Assembly: GCF_020733705.1 (NCBI RefSeq)
Contig: NZ_JAJFZM010000001.1
Span: 1,922,001 to 1,986,000, forward strand
Reading direction: 5' to 3'
DNA length: 64,000 bases
From: Nocardia australiensis
Lineage (GTDB): Bacteria; Actinomycetota; Actinomycetes; Mycobacteriales; Mycobacteriaceae
The position numbers and the translations under genes were made by a program. Numbering within the stretch: the first letter of the stretch is position 1; each line of letters starts with the position of its first letter. Of this stretch, positions 52,780 through 63,051 are shown one piece after another. Under the pieces are notes generated by a model, which searched no databases, was not told the DNA's origin, and was given only the letters and a program-made list of their open reading frames with translations.

Positions 52780-54285
52780 ATGGGTGCGGCAGGCGGCCGC
52801 GTTGAGGAGAGACGGCGGGACGTGGTTGGTCGGAGCAATAAAAACATGGGTGGTCTGGCTGCCAAGCGGCGCCGCAGGATGTGGATCTGGTTCTCGGTCA
52901 CACTGGTCGTGCTACTGGTGGCCGGGGGCGGGGTGCTGTTTGCCCTCAAGCCGTGGACGCCGGAATTCCGGCACGGTGGGCTGACGATAGCGCAGCCGCC
53001 CGCATCGGCCCACCCGTTCCCGCAGGTCGCGCCCGCGCCGTCGAACGCGCCCGCGCCGAGCACTTCGGGTATCGCCGCCGCGCTCGGGTCCGTTGTCGGA
53101 AATCCCGATCTCGGCGCGTTCGCCGGTGAGGTCACCGATGCGGACGGTTCGAGCGTGCTGTGGAGCGGCGAAGCGGACAAGCCGATGATCCCGTCCTCGA
53201 CCGCCAAAATCCTGACCACGGCCACGGCGCTGCTGGAGATGCCACCGGACCACCGGGTGACCACCCGCGTGGTGGCCGGCGCGACACCGAACGAATTGGT
53301 GCTTGTCGGTAGTGGCGACCCAACGCTGACCGCGCAGCCCGATGGCAACGGCTACTACACGAACCCAGGGCGCCTGCAGGATCTTGTGACACAGATCCGG
53401 TCCGCGGGTGCCGCGGCAGACACCATCGTGGTCGATACCTCCGCCTATTCCGGCCCGACGATGGCACCCGGATGGGACCCGATCGACATCGGCGACGGTT
53501 CTATCGCCCCGATCGAACCGGTGATGATCGATGGCGGGCGGCTCGATCCGCTCGTCGAGTACTCGCCGCGCACCGCGACCCCCGCACTCGACACCGGACG
53601 CCGCCTGGCCACCGAACTCGGCCTCGACCCGGCTCGAGTGCGCATCGGTGCGGCCGCGCCGGGTGCACGCGAGATTGCCGCCGTGCATTCCGCGCCGCTG
53701 CGTGACCGTCTCCACGACATGATGGTCCACTCCGACAACATCCTCGCCGAGACGATCGGCCGCGAGATCGCGGTCATGACCGGATTCGACCAGTCCTTCA
53801 CCGGCGCGGTCGCGGCCGTGACCGCCGGACTGACCAAGGCTGGATTCGATCTCACCGGCATGTCGATGCACGACAACAGCGGGCTATCGACGGAGGATCG
53901 GGTGCCACCACGGCTACTGAACAAGGTCCTCTCGACGGCCGCGAAGCCGAGCGGTTCCGGCGTCGTACAACCGACCGGCACCATGGCTCAACCCGAAACC
54001 GACCAGCTCGCGGTCACTTTGGCGCCGCTGCTGGACGACCTGCCGGTCGCGGGTTCCACCGGCTCGTTGATCAGCCGCTACGTCGACCGGAATCGGGAGG
54101 GCGCGGGTTGGGTGCGGGCCAAGACCGGAACTCTCTCGGTGGCCAGTGCGTTGGTCGGTTATGTGCTCGACCGCGATGGGCGCGTGCTCACGTTCGCGCT
54201 GATGTCGAATGATCGGCCACCGGAGGTCAGCAGGCCCGCACTGGATGCCATCGCGGGCACGCTGCGCAATTGTGGATGTACATGA
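52780..54285 (+). CDS. dacB: D-alanyl-D-alanine carboxypeptidase/endopeptidase, PBP4 family
   Basis: 501 residues from ATG 52780 (TAGTGT upstream can be its -10); the frame opens at 52588. Cytoplasmic basic head, one span (about 35-56), Pro/Ala linker, then the PBP4 domain. Motifs: Ser140-T-A-Lys143 in IPSSTAKI, Ser-x-Asn in [10 protein letters not shown], and Lys-Thr-Gly in VRAKTGTL. Trims peptidoglycan peptides outside the membrane. Rv3627c ortholog by order, opposite to ppa. Confidence 0.93.
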   Translation: MGAAGGRVEERRRDVVGRSNKNMGGLAAKRRRRMWIWFSVTLVVLLVAGGGVLFALKPWTPEFRHGGLTIAQPPASAHPFPQVAPAPSNAPAPSTSGIAAALGSVVGNPDLGAFAGEVTDADGSSVLWSGEADKPMIPSSTAKILTTATALLEMPPDHRVTTRVVAGATPNELVLVGSGDPTLTAQPDGNGYYTNPGRLQDLVTQIRSAGAAADTIVVDTSAYSGPTMAPGWDPIDIGDGSIAPIEPVMIDGGRLDPLVEYSPRTATPALDTGRRLATELGLDPARVRIGAAAPGAREIAAVHSAPLRDRLHDMMVHSDNILAETIGREIAVMTGFDQSFTGAVAAVTAGLTKAGFDLTGMSMHDNSGLSTEDRVPPRLLNKVLSTAAKPSGSGVVQPTGTMAQPETDQLAVTLAPLLDDLPVAGSTGSLISRYVDRNREGAGWVRAKTGTLSVASALVGYVLDRDGRVLTFALMSNDRPPEVSRPALDAIAGTLRNCGCT

Positions 54286-54298
54286 CAGGTGGATGACC

Positions 54299-55420
54299 AT
54301 GTTCGAAGGCGCTGACAAATCAGGCGATGCCAATAACGGTGTCGCCGCACCGGACAGCGCTACCGAGCGTCGTTCCGGACTGTCCGGTGCGGTCGATTGG
54401 CGGCTGGCCGCGCGTACCGGTGCCGCGTTGGTGCCCTCGGGGCCCCGCACATCGCGGTATTCGGCCGAACAGGTCGTCGCCGAGTTGGCAGAGGCATCGG
54501 TGCGGGCCGAACGGCCGGTCCGCGAGGTGAGCGGATTGCTCGACGATCAGCCGGTGCCCTCGGCCCGGATCGTCGACCGGCGCGGTTGGATAGGTGCCGC
54601 CGCCGACTCCATGGCCCAGCTGACCGGCACCGGACTGGATACGAACGGGCGCGGCAAGCTCACGCTCGTCGGAAAACCGGCGGGTGTGCAGGCCGGCGCG
54701 ATGCTGGCTTTTCTGTCTACCGCGATCCTCGGCCAGTACGACCCGTTCACCGGTCCTGACGGGACACTGCTGCTGGTGGCACCCAACATCATGTCGGTGG
54801 AACGCGCGCTCGGCGTCTCGCCCACCGACTTCCGTCTCTGGGTCTGCCTGCATGAGGTGACCCACCGTGTGCAGTTCTCCTCCGCCCCCTGGCTCGCCGA
54901 TTACATGCGCACCAATGTCGATGTGCTAGGTGCGGCAGGCGATGAGCCGCTCACGGATATGATGTCGCGGCTCGTCGACGAGGTGCGCGATCGCCGCCGT
55001 GGTACCAATGCCGACGATCCGAGCGCACGCGGCATTGTCGGCCTGCTGCGTGCGAGCCAGGCGCCCCCACAGCGGGAGGCGCTCGACCGACTGTTGATGC
55101 TCGGCACACTGCTCGAAGGTCACGCCGATCATGTGATGGACGCGGTCGGACCGGTCGTGGTGCCATCGGTCGAGCAGATCCGGGCCGCCTTCGACAAGCG
55201 CCGCACGCGTCCGACCAATCCGCTCCAGCGGCTACTGCGCGCCCTGCTCGGGGTGGACGCCAAGGTCGCGCAATACGTGCGTGGCAAGGTATTCGTGGAT
55301 CATGTGGTCGATCGGGTTGGCATGACGCAGTTCAACACCGTATGGACGGATGCCGAGACCCTGCCGCGTCCGGACGAAATCGACGATCCGCAGCGGTGGA
55401 TCACGCGAGTGCTCGATTAG
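54299..55420 (+). CDS. zinc-dependent metalloprotease, DUF2342 family (Rv3626c-like)
   Basis: 373 residues from ATG 54299 (GGTGG six bases upstream; ATG 54293 also possible). Zinc motif LHEVTHRVQF with His185, Glu186, His189. DUF2342 elements: AVDWRLAARTGAALV, GVQAGAMLAFLSTAILGQYDPF, NLxxN-like VAPNIMSVERAL, and a long C-terminal helical part with QREALDRLLMLGTLLEGHADHVMD (third metal-ligand region). Once annotated as coenzyme F420 biosynthesis-associated. 13 bp after dacB, before tilS, as in M. tuberculosis. Confidence 0.9.
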   Translation: MFEGADKSGDANNGVAAPDSATERRSGLSGAVDWRLAARTGAALVPSGPRTSRYSAEQVVAELAEASVRAERPVREVSGLLDDQPVPSARIVDRRGWIGAAADSMAQLTGTGLDTNGRGKLTLVGKPAGVQAGAMLAFLSTAILGQYDPFTGPDGTLLLVAPNIMSVERALGVSPTDFRLWVCLHEVTHRVQFSSAPWLADYMRTNVDVLGAAGDEPLTDMMSRLVDEVRDRRRGTNADDPSARGIVGLLRASQAPPQREALDRLLMLGTLLEGHADHVMDAVGPVVVPSVEQIRAAFDKRRTRPTNPLQRLLRALLGVDAKVAQYVRGKVFVDHVVDRVGMTQFNTVWTDAETLPRPDEIDDPQRWITRVLD

Positions 55421-55584
55421 TCACCCATGTCGGGGCCGGCCGGAGCCTCGCCGCGTTGCGGGTGCGCTGACCGCTCGGTTTCCATGATGGTGTCCGCAGC
55501 ACTTCTCGTGCGATGGCCGAGCCGGTCCTATCGATGCTATTGGTCGGCGCCGATGGGCGCGGCTCTCGTCGGTAGTCTCCGGGT

Positions 55585-56658
55585 ATGAGCGGAGCGGCAG
55601 GGGCGACGCCACGGAATACGCATCCGAGGACCGAACACGGCGGCGAGCCGGTTCGACGGCTGCCCGAAACCGAGGCTGTGCTGAAGGTTCGGCACGCTGT
55701 CCGGGGTTGGCTGGCCGAGTATGCCCCGCAGGAACGGTCGGTCGCGGTGGCGCTGTCCGGTGGCGCGGATTCGCTGGCGCTGATGGCAGCCGCGGTGGTG
55801 GAGGCGGACCAGGTCGATGCTTTGGTCGTCGATCATCGACTCCAGACCGGATCGGATGCGGTCGCCGCCGCCGCGGCGTCCGCTGCGTTGAAACTCGGTT
55901 GCCGGTCGGCGCGTGTGCTCACGGTCGATGTCGGCAGCGACGGGGGGCCGGAGGCGGCGGCACGGCAGGCGCGATATGGGGCACTGGACGCGGCGCGCGA
56001 CGGACTACCCGTATTGCTCGGTCACACCCTCGATGACCAGGCCGAAACCGTGCTGCTCGGTCTCGCACGCGGGTCGGGCGGACGCTCGATCCAGGGTATG
56101 GCGGCGTTCACCGCCCCGTGGGGCAGGCCGCTACTGGGCGTGCGGCGCGCGACCACCAGACAGTTATGCGCCGACCTGGGACTGACGCCACACGAGGATC
56201 CGCACAATTCCGCTCCGGAGTTCACCAGGGTCCGTTTGCGCACTGAGGTGCTGCCGCTGCTCGAAGAGGTACTCGGTGGCGGTGTCGCGCCCGCCCTCGC
56301 CCGCACCGCCGAGCAACTCCGCGACGATGGCGTGGTGCTCGACACGCTCGCGGCCGAACTGTTGCGCACGGCTGGTGCGGATTCGGGCACTGCCGACGCG
56401 ATCGGTCCGGTCGCCGATGGGGCGACTCTGTCGATCGAGACACTCGCCACTGCCCCCGCGGCGCTGCGCAGGCGGGCGATGCGGGCGTGGCTGCTGGCAG
56501 GTGGAGCGAAAGCGCTGACCGACAGGCATTTACGCGCAGTCGACGAACTGGTGACCAGCTGGCGTGGACAAGGCGGCGTCGCCGTCGGCGGCGGGGTGCC
56601 GGGCCACAGGTTGGTCGTGGCGCGTGAACATGGCAGGCTGACTCTGCGTCTGCGTTGA
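55585..56658 (+). CDS. tilS: tRNA(Ile)-lysidine synthetase
   Basis: 357 residues. PP-loop VALSGGADSLAL (residues 58-63 SGGADS), then VVDHRLQTGS, and LLGHTLDDQAETVLLGLARGS, the ATP-pyrophosphatase core. RLRTEVLPLLEE follows; a short C-terminal domain is typical for actinobacteria. Modifies C34 of the CAU-anticodon tRNA-Ile so that it reads AUA. Followed at 32 bp by hpt, the conserved tilS-hpt pair. Confidence 0.94.
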   Translation: MSGAAGATPRNTHPRTEHGGEPVRRLPETEAVLKVRHAVRGWLAEYAPQERSVAVALSGGADSLALMAAAVVEADQVDALVVDHRLQTGSDAVAAAAASAALKLGCRSARVLTVDVGSDGGPEAAARQARYGALDAARDGLPVLLGHTLDDQAETVLLGLARGSGGRSIQGMAAFTAPWGRPLLGVRRATTRQLCADLGLTPHEDPHNSAPEFTRVRLRTEVLPLLEEVLGGGVAPALARTAEQLRDDGVVLDTLAAELLRTAGADSGTADAIGPVADGATLSIETLATAPAALRRRAMRAWLLAGGAKALTDRHLRAVDELVTSWRGQGGVAVGGGVPGHRLVVAREHGRLTLRLR

Positions 56659-56690
56659 TCACACCCAACCAACGCGGCCGATGACGCACA

Positions 56691-57296
56691 ATGAAACAGC
56701 AGTCGGGATCGACACCACGGAAGGACACCTCTGACGTGTACGGGGATGACATCGCGTCGGTGCTGATCACCGAGGAACAAATCGCGGCCAAGACCCATGA
56801 GCTGGCCGATTTGATCGCCAAGCGCTACCCGGCCGACGCCCCCGAGGGCGACCTGTTGCTGGTCGGTGTGCTCAAGGGCGCGATCTTCTTCATGACCGAC
56901 CTGGCCAAGGCGCTGCCGATTCCCACCCAGCTGGAATTCATGGCCGTCTCCTCATACGGTTCGTCCACCTCGTCCTCGGGCGTTGTGCGCATCATGAAGG
57001 ACCTGGACAAGGACATCGCGGGCCGCAACGTACTGATCGTCGAGGACATCATCGACTCGGGCCTCACCCTGTCCTGGCTCGAGCGCAACCTCTCCACCCG
57101 CAACCCGGCCTCCCTGGAGGTAGTCACCCTCCTACGTAAGCCGGACGCACTACGCACCCCCGTCGACGTAGCCCACGTAGGCTTCGACATCCCCAACGAA
57201 TTCGTCGTCGGCTACGGCCTCGACTACGCCGAGCGCTACCGCGACCTCCCTTACATCGGCACCCTCGACCCAAAGGTCTACGGCGGCCCCGCCTGA
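56691..57296 (+). CDS. hpt: hypoxanthine(-guanine) phosphoribosyltransferase
   Basis: 201 residues. PRPP-binding motif [14 protein letters not shown] (about 109-122), flexible loop [14 protein letters not shown], and C-terminal [18 protein letters not shown]. Purine salvage enzyme converting hypoxanthine and guanine to IMP and GMP. ATG 56691; a GTG at 56736 (VYGDDIASV) is an alternative giving 186 residues. Rv3624c ortholog by order. Downstream order departs from mycobacteria. Confidence 0.95.
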   Translation: MKQQSGSTPRKDTSDVYGDDIASVLITEEQIAAKTHELADLIAKRYPADAPEGDLLLVGVLKGAIFFMTDLAKALPIPTQLEFMAVSSYGSSTSSSGVVRIMKDLDKDIAGRNVLIVEDIIDSGLTLSWLERNLSTRNPASLEVVTLLRKPDALRTPVDVAHVGFDIPNEFVVGYGLDYAERYRDLPYIGTLDPKVYGGPA

Positions 57297-57445
57297 CCAC
57301 GCGGCGTTGCCCCGCCCCAACAATTCGCTCTCGAGTGCGTCCCAACAATTCGAGTCACACCGAATTCCGTCGTGCGATCTGCTTCGGTCAAGACCACAAT
57401 GCCGCGACACGATTTCGGTGCCATCGGGCTTGGTGCCCGAGACAC

Positions 57446-58138
57446 CTACGGCACGATCCCGAAAACCGTTGCGGGCGAGCCCGAACCGCCCCGATATATC
57501 GCCCCACCCACGAGGATCCAGGCCCCGGTCACCGGCAGTTCGGCAAGGTTTGCGAGGCATTCCAGGCTGATCCGATGTTCCCGATACAGCAATTTCGATA
57601 CCGCGTAACTGTCATCACTGCCGAGATCCGGTCCGAAAGTGTCGATGCCGAGCGCGCCGCGCCGACCGAGTCGTCCGGTTCGCAACAGCCACCGCATTGT
57701 CTCGACCGCGAATCCCGGCTGCTGGTCTCTGATGAATGCTGGTGTGCCCCATTTCCCATCCCATCCGGTCCAGGCGACTACCGCGGACTCATCGGGTATG
57801 CGGCCGTGTTCGCTTTCCCATTCGGTTAGATCGGCGACGGTGATCGCGTAGCCGCTGTTGCGTTCGCACCGCTGCCGGACATCGACTTTCACGACGGGCA
57901 GCAGTAGATCGTCGAGATCGAGTTGGTCGGCGGCCAGTCCGTCGGCATGAAAGTGGATCGGTGCGCCCCAATGGGTTCCGGTGTGCTCGCCCTGGTGAAT
58001 ATGGCGCAGGTAGTAGCCGTCATCGGCGATCGTGGCCACGAGATCGGTGCGGAATTCCGGGTCCCCGGGAAACAGAGCTATGGTCGCCGGATCGTGCACA
58101 TGCGACAGGTTTATCAACCGCCCGAACGGCGCTGTCAT
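57446..58138 (-). CDS. cyclase/kynurenine-formamidase family protein with altered metal site
   Basis: 230 residues of the cyclase fold: NLSHVHDPATIALFPGDP, HTGTHWGAPIHFH, LGIDTFGPDLG. The family metal motif H-x-G-T-H-x-D-x-P-x-H reads H52-T-G-T-H56-W-G58-A-P-I-H62, so the ligand Asp is Gly. Zinc or manganese binding may be weakened, or ligand use changed. 9 bp downstream of the kinase gene, on the same strand, so the two are one operon. Substrate (amide or lactone) unknown. Confidence 0.85.
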   Translation of the reverse strand: MTAPFGRLINLSHVHDPATIALFPGDPEFRTDLVATIADDGYYLRHIHQGEHTGTHWGAPIHFHADGLAADQLDLDDLLLPVVKVDVRQRCERNSGYAITVADLTEWESEHGRIPDESAVVAWTGWDGKWGTPAFIRDQQPGFAVETMRWLLRTGRLGRRGALGIDTFGPDLGSDDSYAVSKLLYREHRISLECLANLAELPVTGAWILVGGAIYRGGSGSPATVFGIVP

Positions 58139-58147
58139 TAATTCTCC

Positions 58148-60202
58148 TCAGGCGGACGCGCCCAGTTCTCGCTCCATCGGTTCATCCGGCGCGACAACCC
58201 GTTCCAGGGCGCGCAGATCGGCCTCCAATGCCCGGAATAGTAGGTACGCGCCGATGAACGCGACGATACCGCCCGCGCACAGCACGCGAACCGCGACAAT
58301 CACGGACGGAATGTCGCCGGGCGGTAGGAACGTCACGCCCGCGACCGCGAGCAGCGGCACCGATGCGGCGATGGCCAGATATCGATTGCAGCGACGATCC
58401 AGCCCGCGCAGCCTCGCGGCGTCGTCGGGACTGATTTCGCCGCGCCGCAAGAACACTGGATAAATGCAGCGAACCATGTAGAACGTCACCAAAAAGAACG
58501 GATATGCCACTGCGATCGCGCCGCACACGATCTGTGATGTCAGGAAATGGACAACCGTGCTGGCTGTGATGTTGTCGCCGGTTGCCAATTTCAATGCGAC
58601 CGGGAAGATAATCCCGGCGATCACCCACAACGAGAACGCGATGACCACCGCACGGTCGCCGAGTAGGAGCGCGTCGGCTCTGGCGCGGCGCAGTGTGCCC
58701 GCGTCGTATCGCCGTCCGCGCCGCAGCCCATGCGGTACCGATAGGACGTATCGGGACGTGTACACCAGCAGCGCCGCGCCGAGCGGGAAAAACACTGAAT
58801 TCACTACACCGGTGATGACGAGAAATGTGTGTTGGGCGTCCGCGTCCATTCTGTTGATGATCAGATGCTTGTTGTGCTGGATGTTGTAGATCGCCGCGAG
58901 CACATTCGGCACTCCGACGGCCAGCGCGACGATCAGGAATCGCCATGGCCGTAGCCGTAGCCGCCAACTGTTCCGCGGCGGATCGACCAGGTCCCGTGCC
59001 CGCGAATCCATGCACACGTCCAATTGCTTGGCCAGCGTCGCACCGCTCGACCAGCGCCGGGAGCGGTCGGGTTCCAGGCAGGTCAGCAGCACCCGGCGCA
59101 GCGCGGCGGGGCAGTTGGGCGGCACCCGGTCCAGTGCGGCCGCCTCCACACCTGTGCTGCGTTGCTCCAGCATTGCCTCGAGCGTGGTGTCGTCGCCCTG
59201 CCCATCTGCGTCGGCGGTAGAGTCATCGAAAGGTTTTGCGCCGGTGAGTAATTCCCACAGCACCACACCGAGTGCATAGATGTCGGCGCGGGTGTCGAGG
59301 TCCGCGGCGCTGCGGTCGCGACCTGGGTGGCACGCCTCCAACTGCTCCGGCGACATGTAGGCAAGGGAGCCGCCGAAGTAGGCGACCGGACTACTGTCTT
59401 TCGCATTGCGGCTGTAGCTGATGTTGAAATCGGCCAGTTTCGGCACCGCCTCGGCGGTGAGTAGCACATTGGCGGGTTTCACATCGCGATGCAGTACACC
59501 ATTCCCAGACGCGTATTCGAGGGCGTCGGCAAGTCTGCGGCCCAGCCACGCCACGGTTTCCGGCCAGTTGAGTGCGGCAATTTCGGTGCGCACGCTGGAA
59601 TCGGTCGGCCGGATTTCGCCTTTTTCCTCCATGGCCGCGTCGACGGCGTCGAGAAGCAATTGCCCGTTGCGTTCGGCGGGGGGCGTGGCACGGACCCAGC
59701 GCAATACGCCAAGCAGCGTGCCGCCCGGCAGGAACTGCATGTAGAGCAGCCGCAGGCGAAGCATTTCGCCGTCGGCTTGCTGCTCGGCGCCGAGGACCCG
59801 TTGATCGAAGACGCGCACGATGTAGTCATGGTCGAGCTGGGCCAGCGTCTGCGGTTCGGTGCCGCGATCAGCGGAAATCTTCACCGCGACCAGCCGCTGC
59901 ATGGAGCGCTGCCTGGCCAGGAAGACCCGGGCGAACGAGCCGGTGCCCAGGCCGGTCAGCAGGTCGAAATCATCGATTTGCTGCCCGATTTCGATCTTGT
60001 CGAGGGCGTCGTATTGCCCGGGACCGCTCCCGGCACTCGGGATCGCGGTTGCCGTTCGGGTGAGATCGGCGGTGTAGCGGGTCACTTCTGTATTACGAAG
60101 AGGCCCCGTCGTTTGGTTCAGTTGAGTACCGGCGGGTAGGCGGTCGGCGGATTCCCTCGAGGAATTCCGCCACACCCGACGCCATCGTTCCCGAGCGGTC
60201 AT
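58148..60202 (-). CDS. membrane Ser/Thr protein kinase with DFN motif
   Basis: 684 residues from ATG 60202. Kinase domain about 75-360: GLGTGSFARVF glycine loop, Lys108 in VAVKIS, HRDVKPANVLL (238-248), activation segment ADFN (258-260) where DFG would be, and YMSPEQLE. An insert around 138-150 (EQQADGEML) is unusual. Then about six hydrophobic spans (from ~415: RFLIVALAVGVPNVLAAIY; later FFPLGAALLVY, VVIAFSLWVIAGIIFP) and a C-terminal helix. Presumably a receptor kinase with its sensor in the membrane part. Divergent from the amidase gene (73 bp between starts). Confidence 0.88.
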   Translation of the reverse strand: MTARERWRRVWRNSSRESADRLPAGTQLNQTTGPLRNTEVTRYTADLTRTATAIPSAGSGPGQYDALDKIEIGQQIDDFDLLTGLGTGSFARVFLARQRSMQRLVAVKISADRGTEPQTLAQLDHDYIVRVFDQRVLGAEQQADGEMLRLRLLYMQFLPGGTLLGVLRWVRATPPAERNGQLLLDAVDAAMEEKGEIRPTDSSVRTEIAALNWPETVAWLGRRLADALEYASGNGVLHRDVKPANVLLTAEAVPKLADFNISYSRNAKDSSPVAYFGGSLAYMSPEQLEACHPGRDRSAADLDTRADIYALGVVLWELLTGAKPFDDSTADADGQGDDTTLEAMLEQRSTGVEAAALDRVPPNCPAALRRVLLTCLEPDRSRRWSSGATLAKQLDVCMDSRARDLVDPPRNSWRLRLRPWRFLIVALAVGVPNVLAAIYNIQHNKHLIINRMDADAQHTFLVITGVVNSVFFPLGAALLVYTSRYVLSVPHGLRRGRRYDAGTLRRARADALLLGDRAVVIAFSLWVIAGIIFPVALKLATGDNITASTVVHFLTSQIVCGAIAVAYPFFLVTFYMVRCIYPVFLRRGEISPDDAARLRGLDRRCNRYLAIAASVPLLAVAGVTFLPPGDIPSVIVAVRVLCAGGIVAFIGAYLLFRALEADLRALERVVAPDEPMERELGASA

Positions 60203-60275
60203 CCGAAATGATAACTTGCGCCTCAATAGCGGATCACCCGATTTCGACAACGATGCGACGGGGGAGAACCAGCAC

Positions 60276-61739
60276 ATGCGCAATAAGGCCACCGCGGTTG
60301 CGGACGAAACGACCAGTACGGATGCGACTCCCGAGGCAGTGACTGATCGAGCACCGGCGGCCGCCGAGGAAATCCCCGACTCGATTGATTCAGCCGCGCC
60401 ACGCGGCCCCGCCGCGACGATGGCGGCTGCCGTACGGGACGGTTCGATGATTCCGACCGAAATTCTCGATACCACCCTGGAACAGATCACTGCGGACAGT
60501 CGGAAACTGAACGCGTTCACCGTGGTTCGCTCCGCGAAGGCGAAGGCCGAGGCGCTGGCATTGGAGCAACGCGCTGATCTGGATGCGCTGCCACTGGCGG
60601 GTGTGCCGCTCGCGGTCAAAAACAATATTCCGGTCGAAGGCGAGACGAACCTAGCTGGTTCGGCCGCCACCGACACCGGCCCCGCGACCGCCGATCACCC
60701 GGTGGTGCGTAGGTTGCGCGCTGCGGGTGCGGTGATTGTCGGGTTGACCGCCGTTCCCGAGTTGGGCTTGTGGCCGATGACGGATGGTGCGGGGCGCACG
60801 ACCCGCAATCCGTGGAATACCGCCCGCAGCGCGGGCGGCTCGTCCGGCGGTTCGGCGGCGGCGGTAGCGGCTGGGCTGGTTACGGTGGCGCATGGCAGCG
60901 ACGGGCTCGGTTCGGTGCGTATCCCCGCGGCGTGCTGTGGGGTGTTCGGAATCAAGCCGGGCCGTCATACGATTCCCTCCGAGGTCGGTCGCGACTCATG
61001 GGCGGGCATGGTCGAAAACGGTGTTCTCGCCACGACCGTAGGTGACGCGGCGCTGACGCTATCGGTGATGGCGGCGCGACCTGATCTTGCCGACCTGGAT
61101 CCACCGGGCCGACTATGTATCGCGCTGGTGGTGGCGCCGCCCTCCCGATGCTTCCGCGTCGACCGTAATTGGACCGAAGCGGCACGCACCGCAGCCGCCG
61201 TCGCCGAGGCGGCCGGGCATCTCGTGGAGCCGGCAATGCTGCCCTACGGTGAGTCGATCATTCCGGTATTTCTGCGCTGGCTCGTTGCCGGTCTGCGTGA
61301 TGCCGCGGCGCTCGCCCATCCGGAACGGCTGCAGAAGCGCACCCGCCGTCACCTTGTGCTGGGCAGGTTGGTGCAGCGACTCGGCCTGGTCCGCCAGGGG
61401 CAGGCCGATCGGGTGGAGGCGCGACTGCTGGAATTCTTCGAGCGCTACGACGTGGTGATCACCCCGGCACTGGCCGCGCCGCCACCGAGGGCCAGGGCAT
61501 GGCACACCCGTGGCTGGCTTGCCAATGTTATCGCCGGTTCCCGGTTTTCGCCGTTCACCCCGTTGTGGAACTTGGTCGGCTGGCCCGCGGCCTCGGTGCC
61601 GATGGGTATGCATCCGCGATCGGGTACGCCGGTGGCCGCGCAGCTCGCGGGACCGCCCGGCAGCGAATCGATCCTATTGCGCCTGTCCGCGCAACTGGAA
61701 GGGCTTCACCCGTGGGAGCGCACCGCGCCGCGCCCGTAG
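60276..61739 (+). CDS. amidase signature family hydrolase
   Basis: 487 residues from ATG 60276 (GGGGGAG nine bases upstream; frame opens at 60216). Catalytic triad of the family: Lys115 in LAVKNN, cis-Ser190 in GGSSGGSAAA, nucleophile Ser213 in GSDGLGSVRIPAA. An N-terminal polar extension of ~45 residues is unusual. Hydrolyses amides (indole-acetamide, glutamyl-tRNA-like or other); substrate unknown. Convergent with the LysR gene (7 bp apart), divergent from the kinase. Confidence 0.9.
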   Translation: MRNKATAVADETTSTDATPEAVTDRAPAAAEEIPDSIDSAAPRGPAATMAAAVRDGSMIPTEILDTTLEQITADSRKLNAFTVVRSAKAKAEALALEQRADLDALPLAGVPLAVKNNIPVEGETNLAGSAATDTGPATADHPVVRRLRAAGAVIVGLTAVPELGLWPMTDGAGRTTRNPWNTARSAGGSSGGSAAAVAAGLVTVAHGSDGLGSVRIPAACCGVFGIKPGRHTIPSEVGRDSWAGMVENGVLATTVGDAALTLSVMAARPDLADLDPPGRLCIALVVAPPSRCFRVDRNWTEAARTAAAVAEAAGHLVEPAMLPYGESIIPVFLRWLVAGLRDAAALAHPERLQKRTRRHLVLGRLVQRLGLVRQGQADRVEARLLEFFERYDVVITPALAAPPPRARAWHTRGWLANVIAGSRFSPFTPLWNLVGWPAASVPMGMHPRSGTPVAAQLAGPPGSESILLRLSAQLEGLHPWERTAPRP

Positions 61740-61746
61740 CGAAACC

Positions 61747-62634
61747 TCAGGCGTTGACTGTGGAGGTCTGCGATGAAAAACCACCGTCGGCGGCTCGTCC
61801 GGCGAATTCGAGAATGGTCGGGCGATTGTCGTCGGCGCGCCACGCGACGGCCAACTCGCACGGTGCGATACCGGTGACCGGTCGCGCGGTCAGGCCCGGC
61901 CAGCGATACATCGGGACGTTGTTCTCGGCGAGCAGGCAGATGCCAAGGCCAAGGCTCACGGCCTCGAGGCGGTCTTCCGGAGTGGCTGCCTCGGCGCCGA
62001 TCTTCGGCTGACGTCCGTTGCGGGCGTCGTTGCCGAGCCAAAAGTCGCGTACCGCACCGGCTTCGGTGGGCAGCGCGATAAACGACTCGTCCAGCAGATC
62101 GGTGAACTCGATGCTTTCCTGGCCGGCCAACGGGTGGTTTTCCGGTAATAGCGCCCAGCGCGGCTCGGTGCGCAATACCTGCCAGCGGTAGCGGTTCGGA
62201 TCGGGTAGCGGGAGCCAGACCAATGCCAGGTCGGCTTGGCGGCCCGAGAGCCCACTGGACGGATCGGTCCACGATGCCGAGTGCAGCGCAAGTCGGTGGC
62301 CACTGGCGCTTTCCAGGTCGTTGAGTAGACCGCGGCCGAGCGTGGACTGGATGCCTACGCGCAGCACCTCGCCCGCCTCCTGCAGCGAGACGTTGGTGAC
62401 CTCCCACAGCTCCAGGATCTTGCGGGCACCTTCGAGCAGTTCCTTGCCCGCGACGGTCAGCGCGACGCTGCGCTGGTTGCGGTCGAACAGGACCACGTCG
62501 AGCTGACGTTCCAGCTGACGAATCTGACGCGACAGGGTGGGTTGAGCGATATGCAGCCGATGCGCGGCGTTGGTGAAATGCAGCTCCTCAGCGACAGCGA
62601 CGAAATACCGAAGGTCGCGCAAATGCGGGTCCAT
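61747..62634 (-). CDS. LysR family transcriptional regulator
   Basis: 295 residues. N-terminal winged HTH: LRYFVAVAEELHFTNAAHRL and HIAQPTLSRQIRQLERQL, typical LysR. C-terminal substrate-binding domain with two Rossmann-like halves. No divergent target gene is present upstream, unlike the common LysR layout. It may control the amidase or the SDR beyond. Confidence 0.93.
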   Translation of the reverse strand: MDPHLRDLRYFVAVAEELHFTNAAHRLHIAQPTLSRQIRQLERQLDVVLFDRNQRSVALTVAGKELLEGARKILELWEVTNVSLQEAGEVLRVGIQSTLGRGLLNDLESASGHRLALHSASWTDPSSGLSGRQADLALVWLPLPDPNRYRWQVLRTEPRWALLPENHPLAGQESIEFTDLLDESFIALPTEAGAVRDFWLGNDARNGRQPKIGAEAATPEDRLEAVSLGLGICLLAENNVPMYRWPGLTARPVTGIAPCELAVAWRADDNRPTILEFAGRAADGGFSSQTSTVNA

Positions 62635-63000
62635 AGCCCCTTGCTATCAGAATCGGTCCTGAATTTCTAGCCTAATCAGGCCGGAAAGTTCGGATAGTGG
62701 CATCAAAACAGTCGATGGGTTTGTTAGGGACAGCATATTGCCTGCCATGGTCATTCGCACTATCGAGTCCGCGAACATCCCGGGCTTACCTGGTGTATTG
62801 GTCTTGCGCGAGCTTGTTGGGCGGGTGACCAGCGGCGATGTAACGATTCCCGCTGCGGTCGCGGTTGTCGTCGCGTATTCGAGAGTGGTCGGTCATCGTC
62901 TAGAAATCGACGTCGGGGCCAGGAGGCTCCCTTGCGAGGCTTGTGGTGATATATGTCACAGATCAGTTTGCAATTGGGTTACGACGATCGAAAAAGGCGC
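62635..63000. other. intergenic region upstream of lysR
   Basis: About 365 bp, no supported gene; a 113-codon plus frame (62738-63079) overlaps the SDR terminator and looks accidental. A possible LysR T-N11-A type motif lies just upstream of the ATG (around 62645-62685), low confidence. Confidence 0.4.
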
Positions 63001-63025
63001 TGTGGCCGTGGAATACACGACCACA
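63001..63025 (-). terminator. Rho-independent terminator of the SDR operon
   Basis: On the minus strand, TGTGGTCGTG pairs with CACGGCCACA (one mismatch-wobble), then GCGCC and TTTTT. Lies 27 bp after the SDR stop. One of the few classic T-run terminators in the window. Confidence 0.8.
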
Positions 63026-63051
63026 ACGCCTCGCGTCGAGACCGCCGAGCG

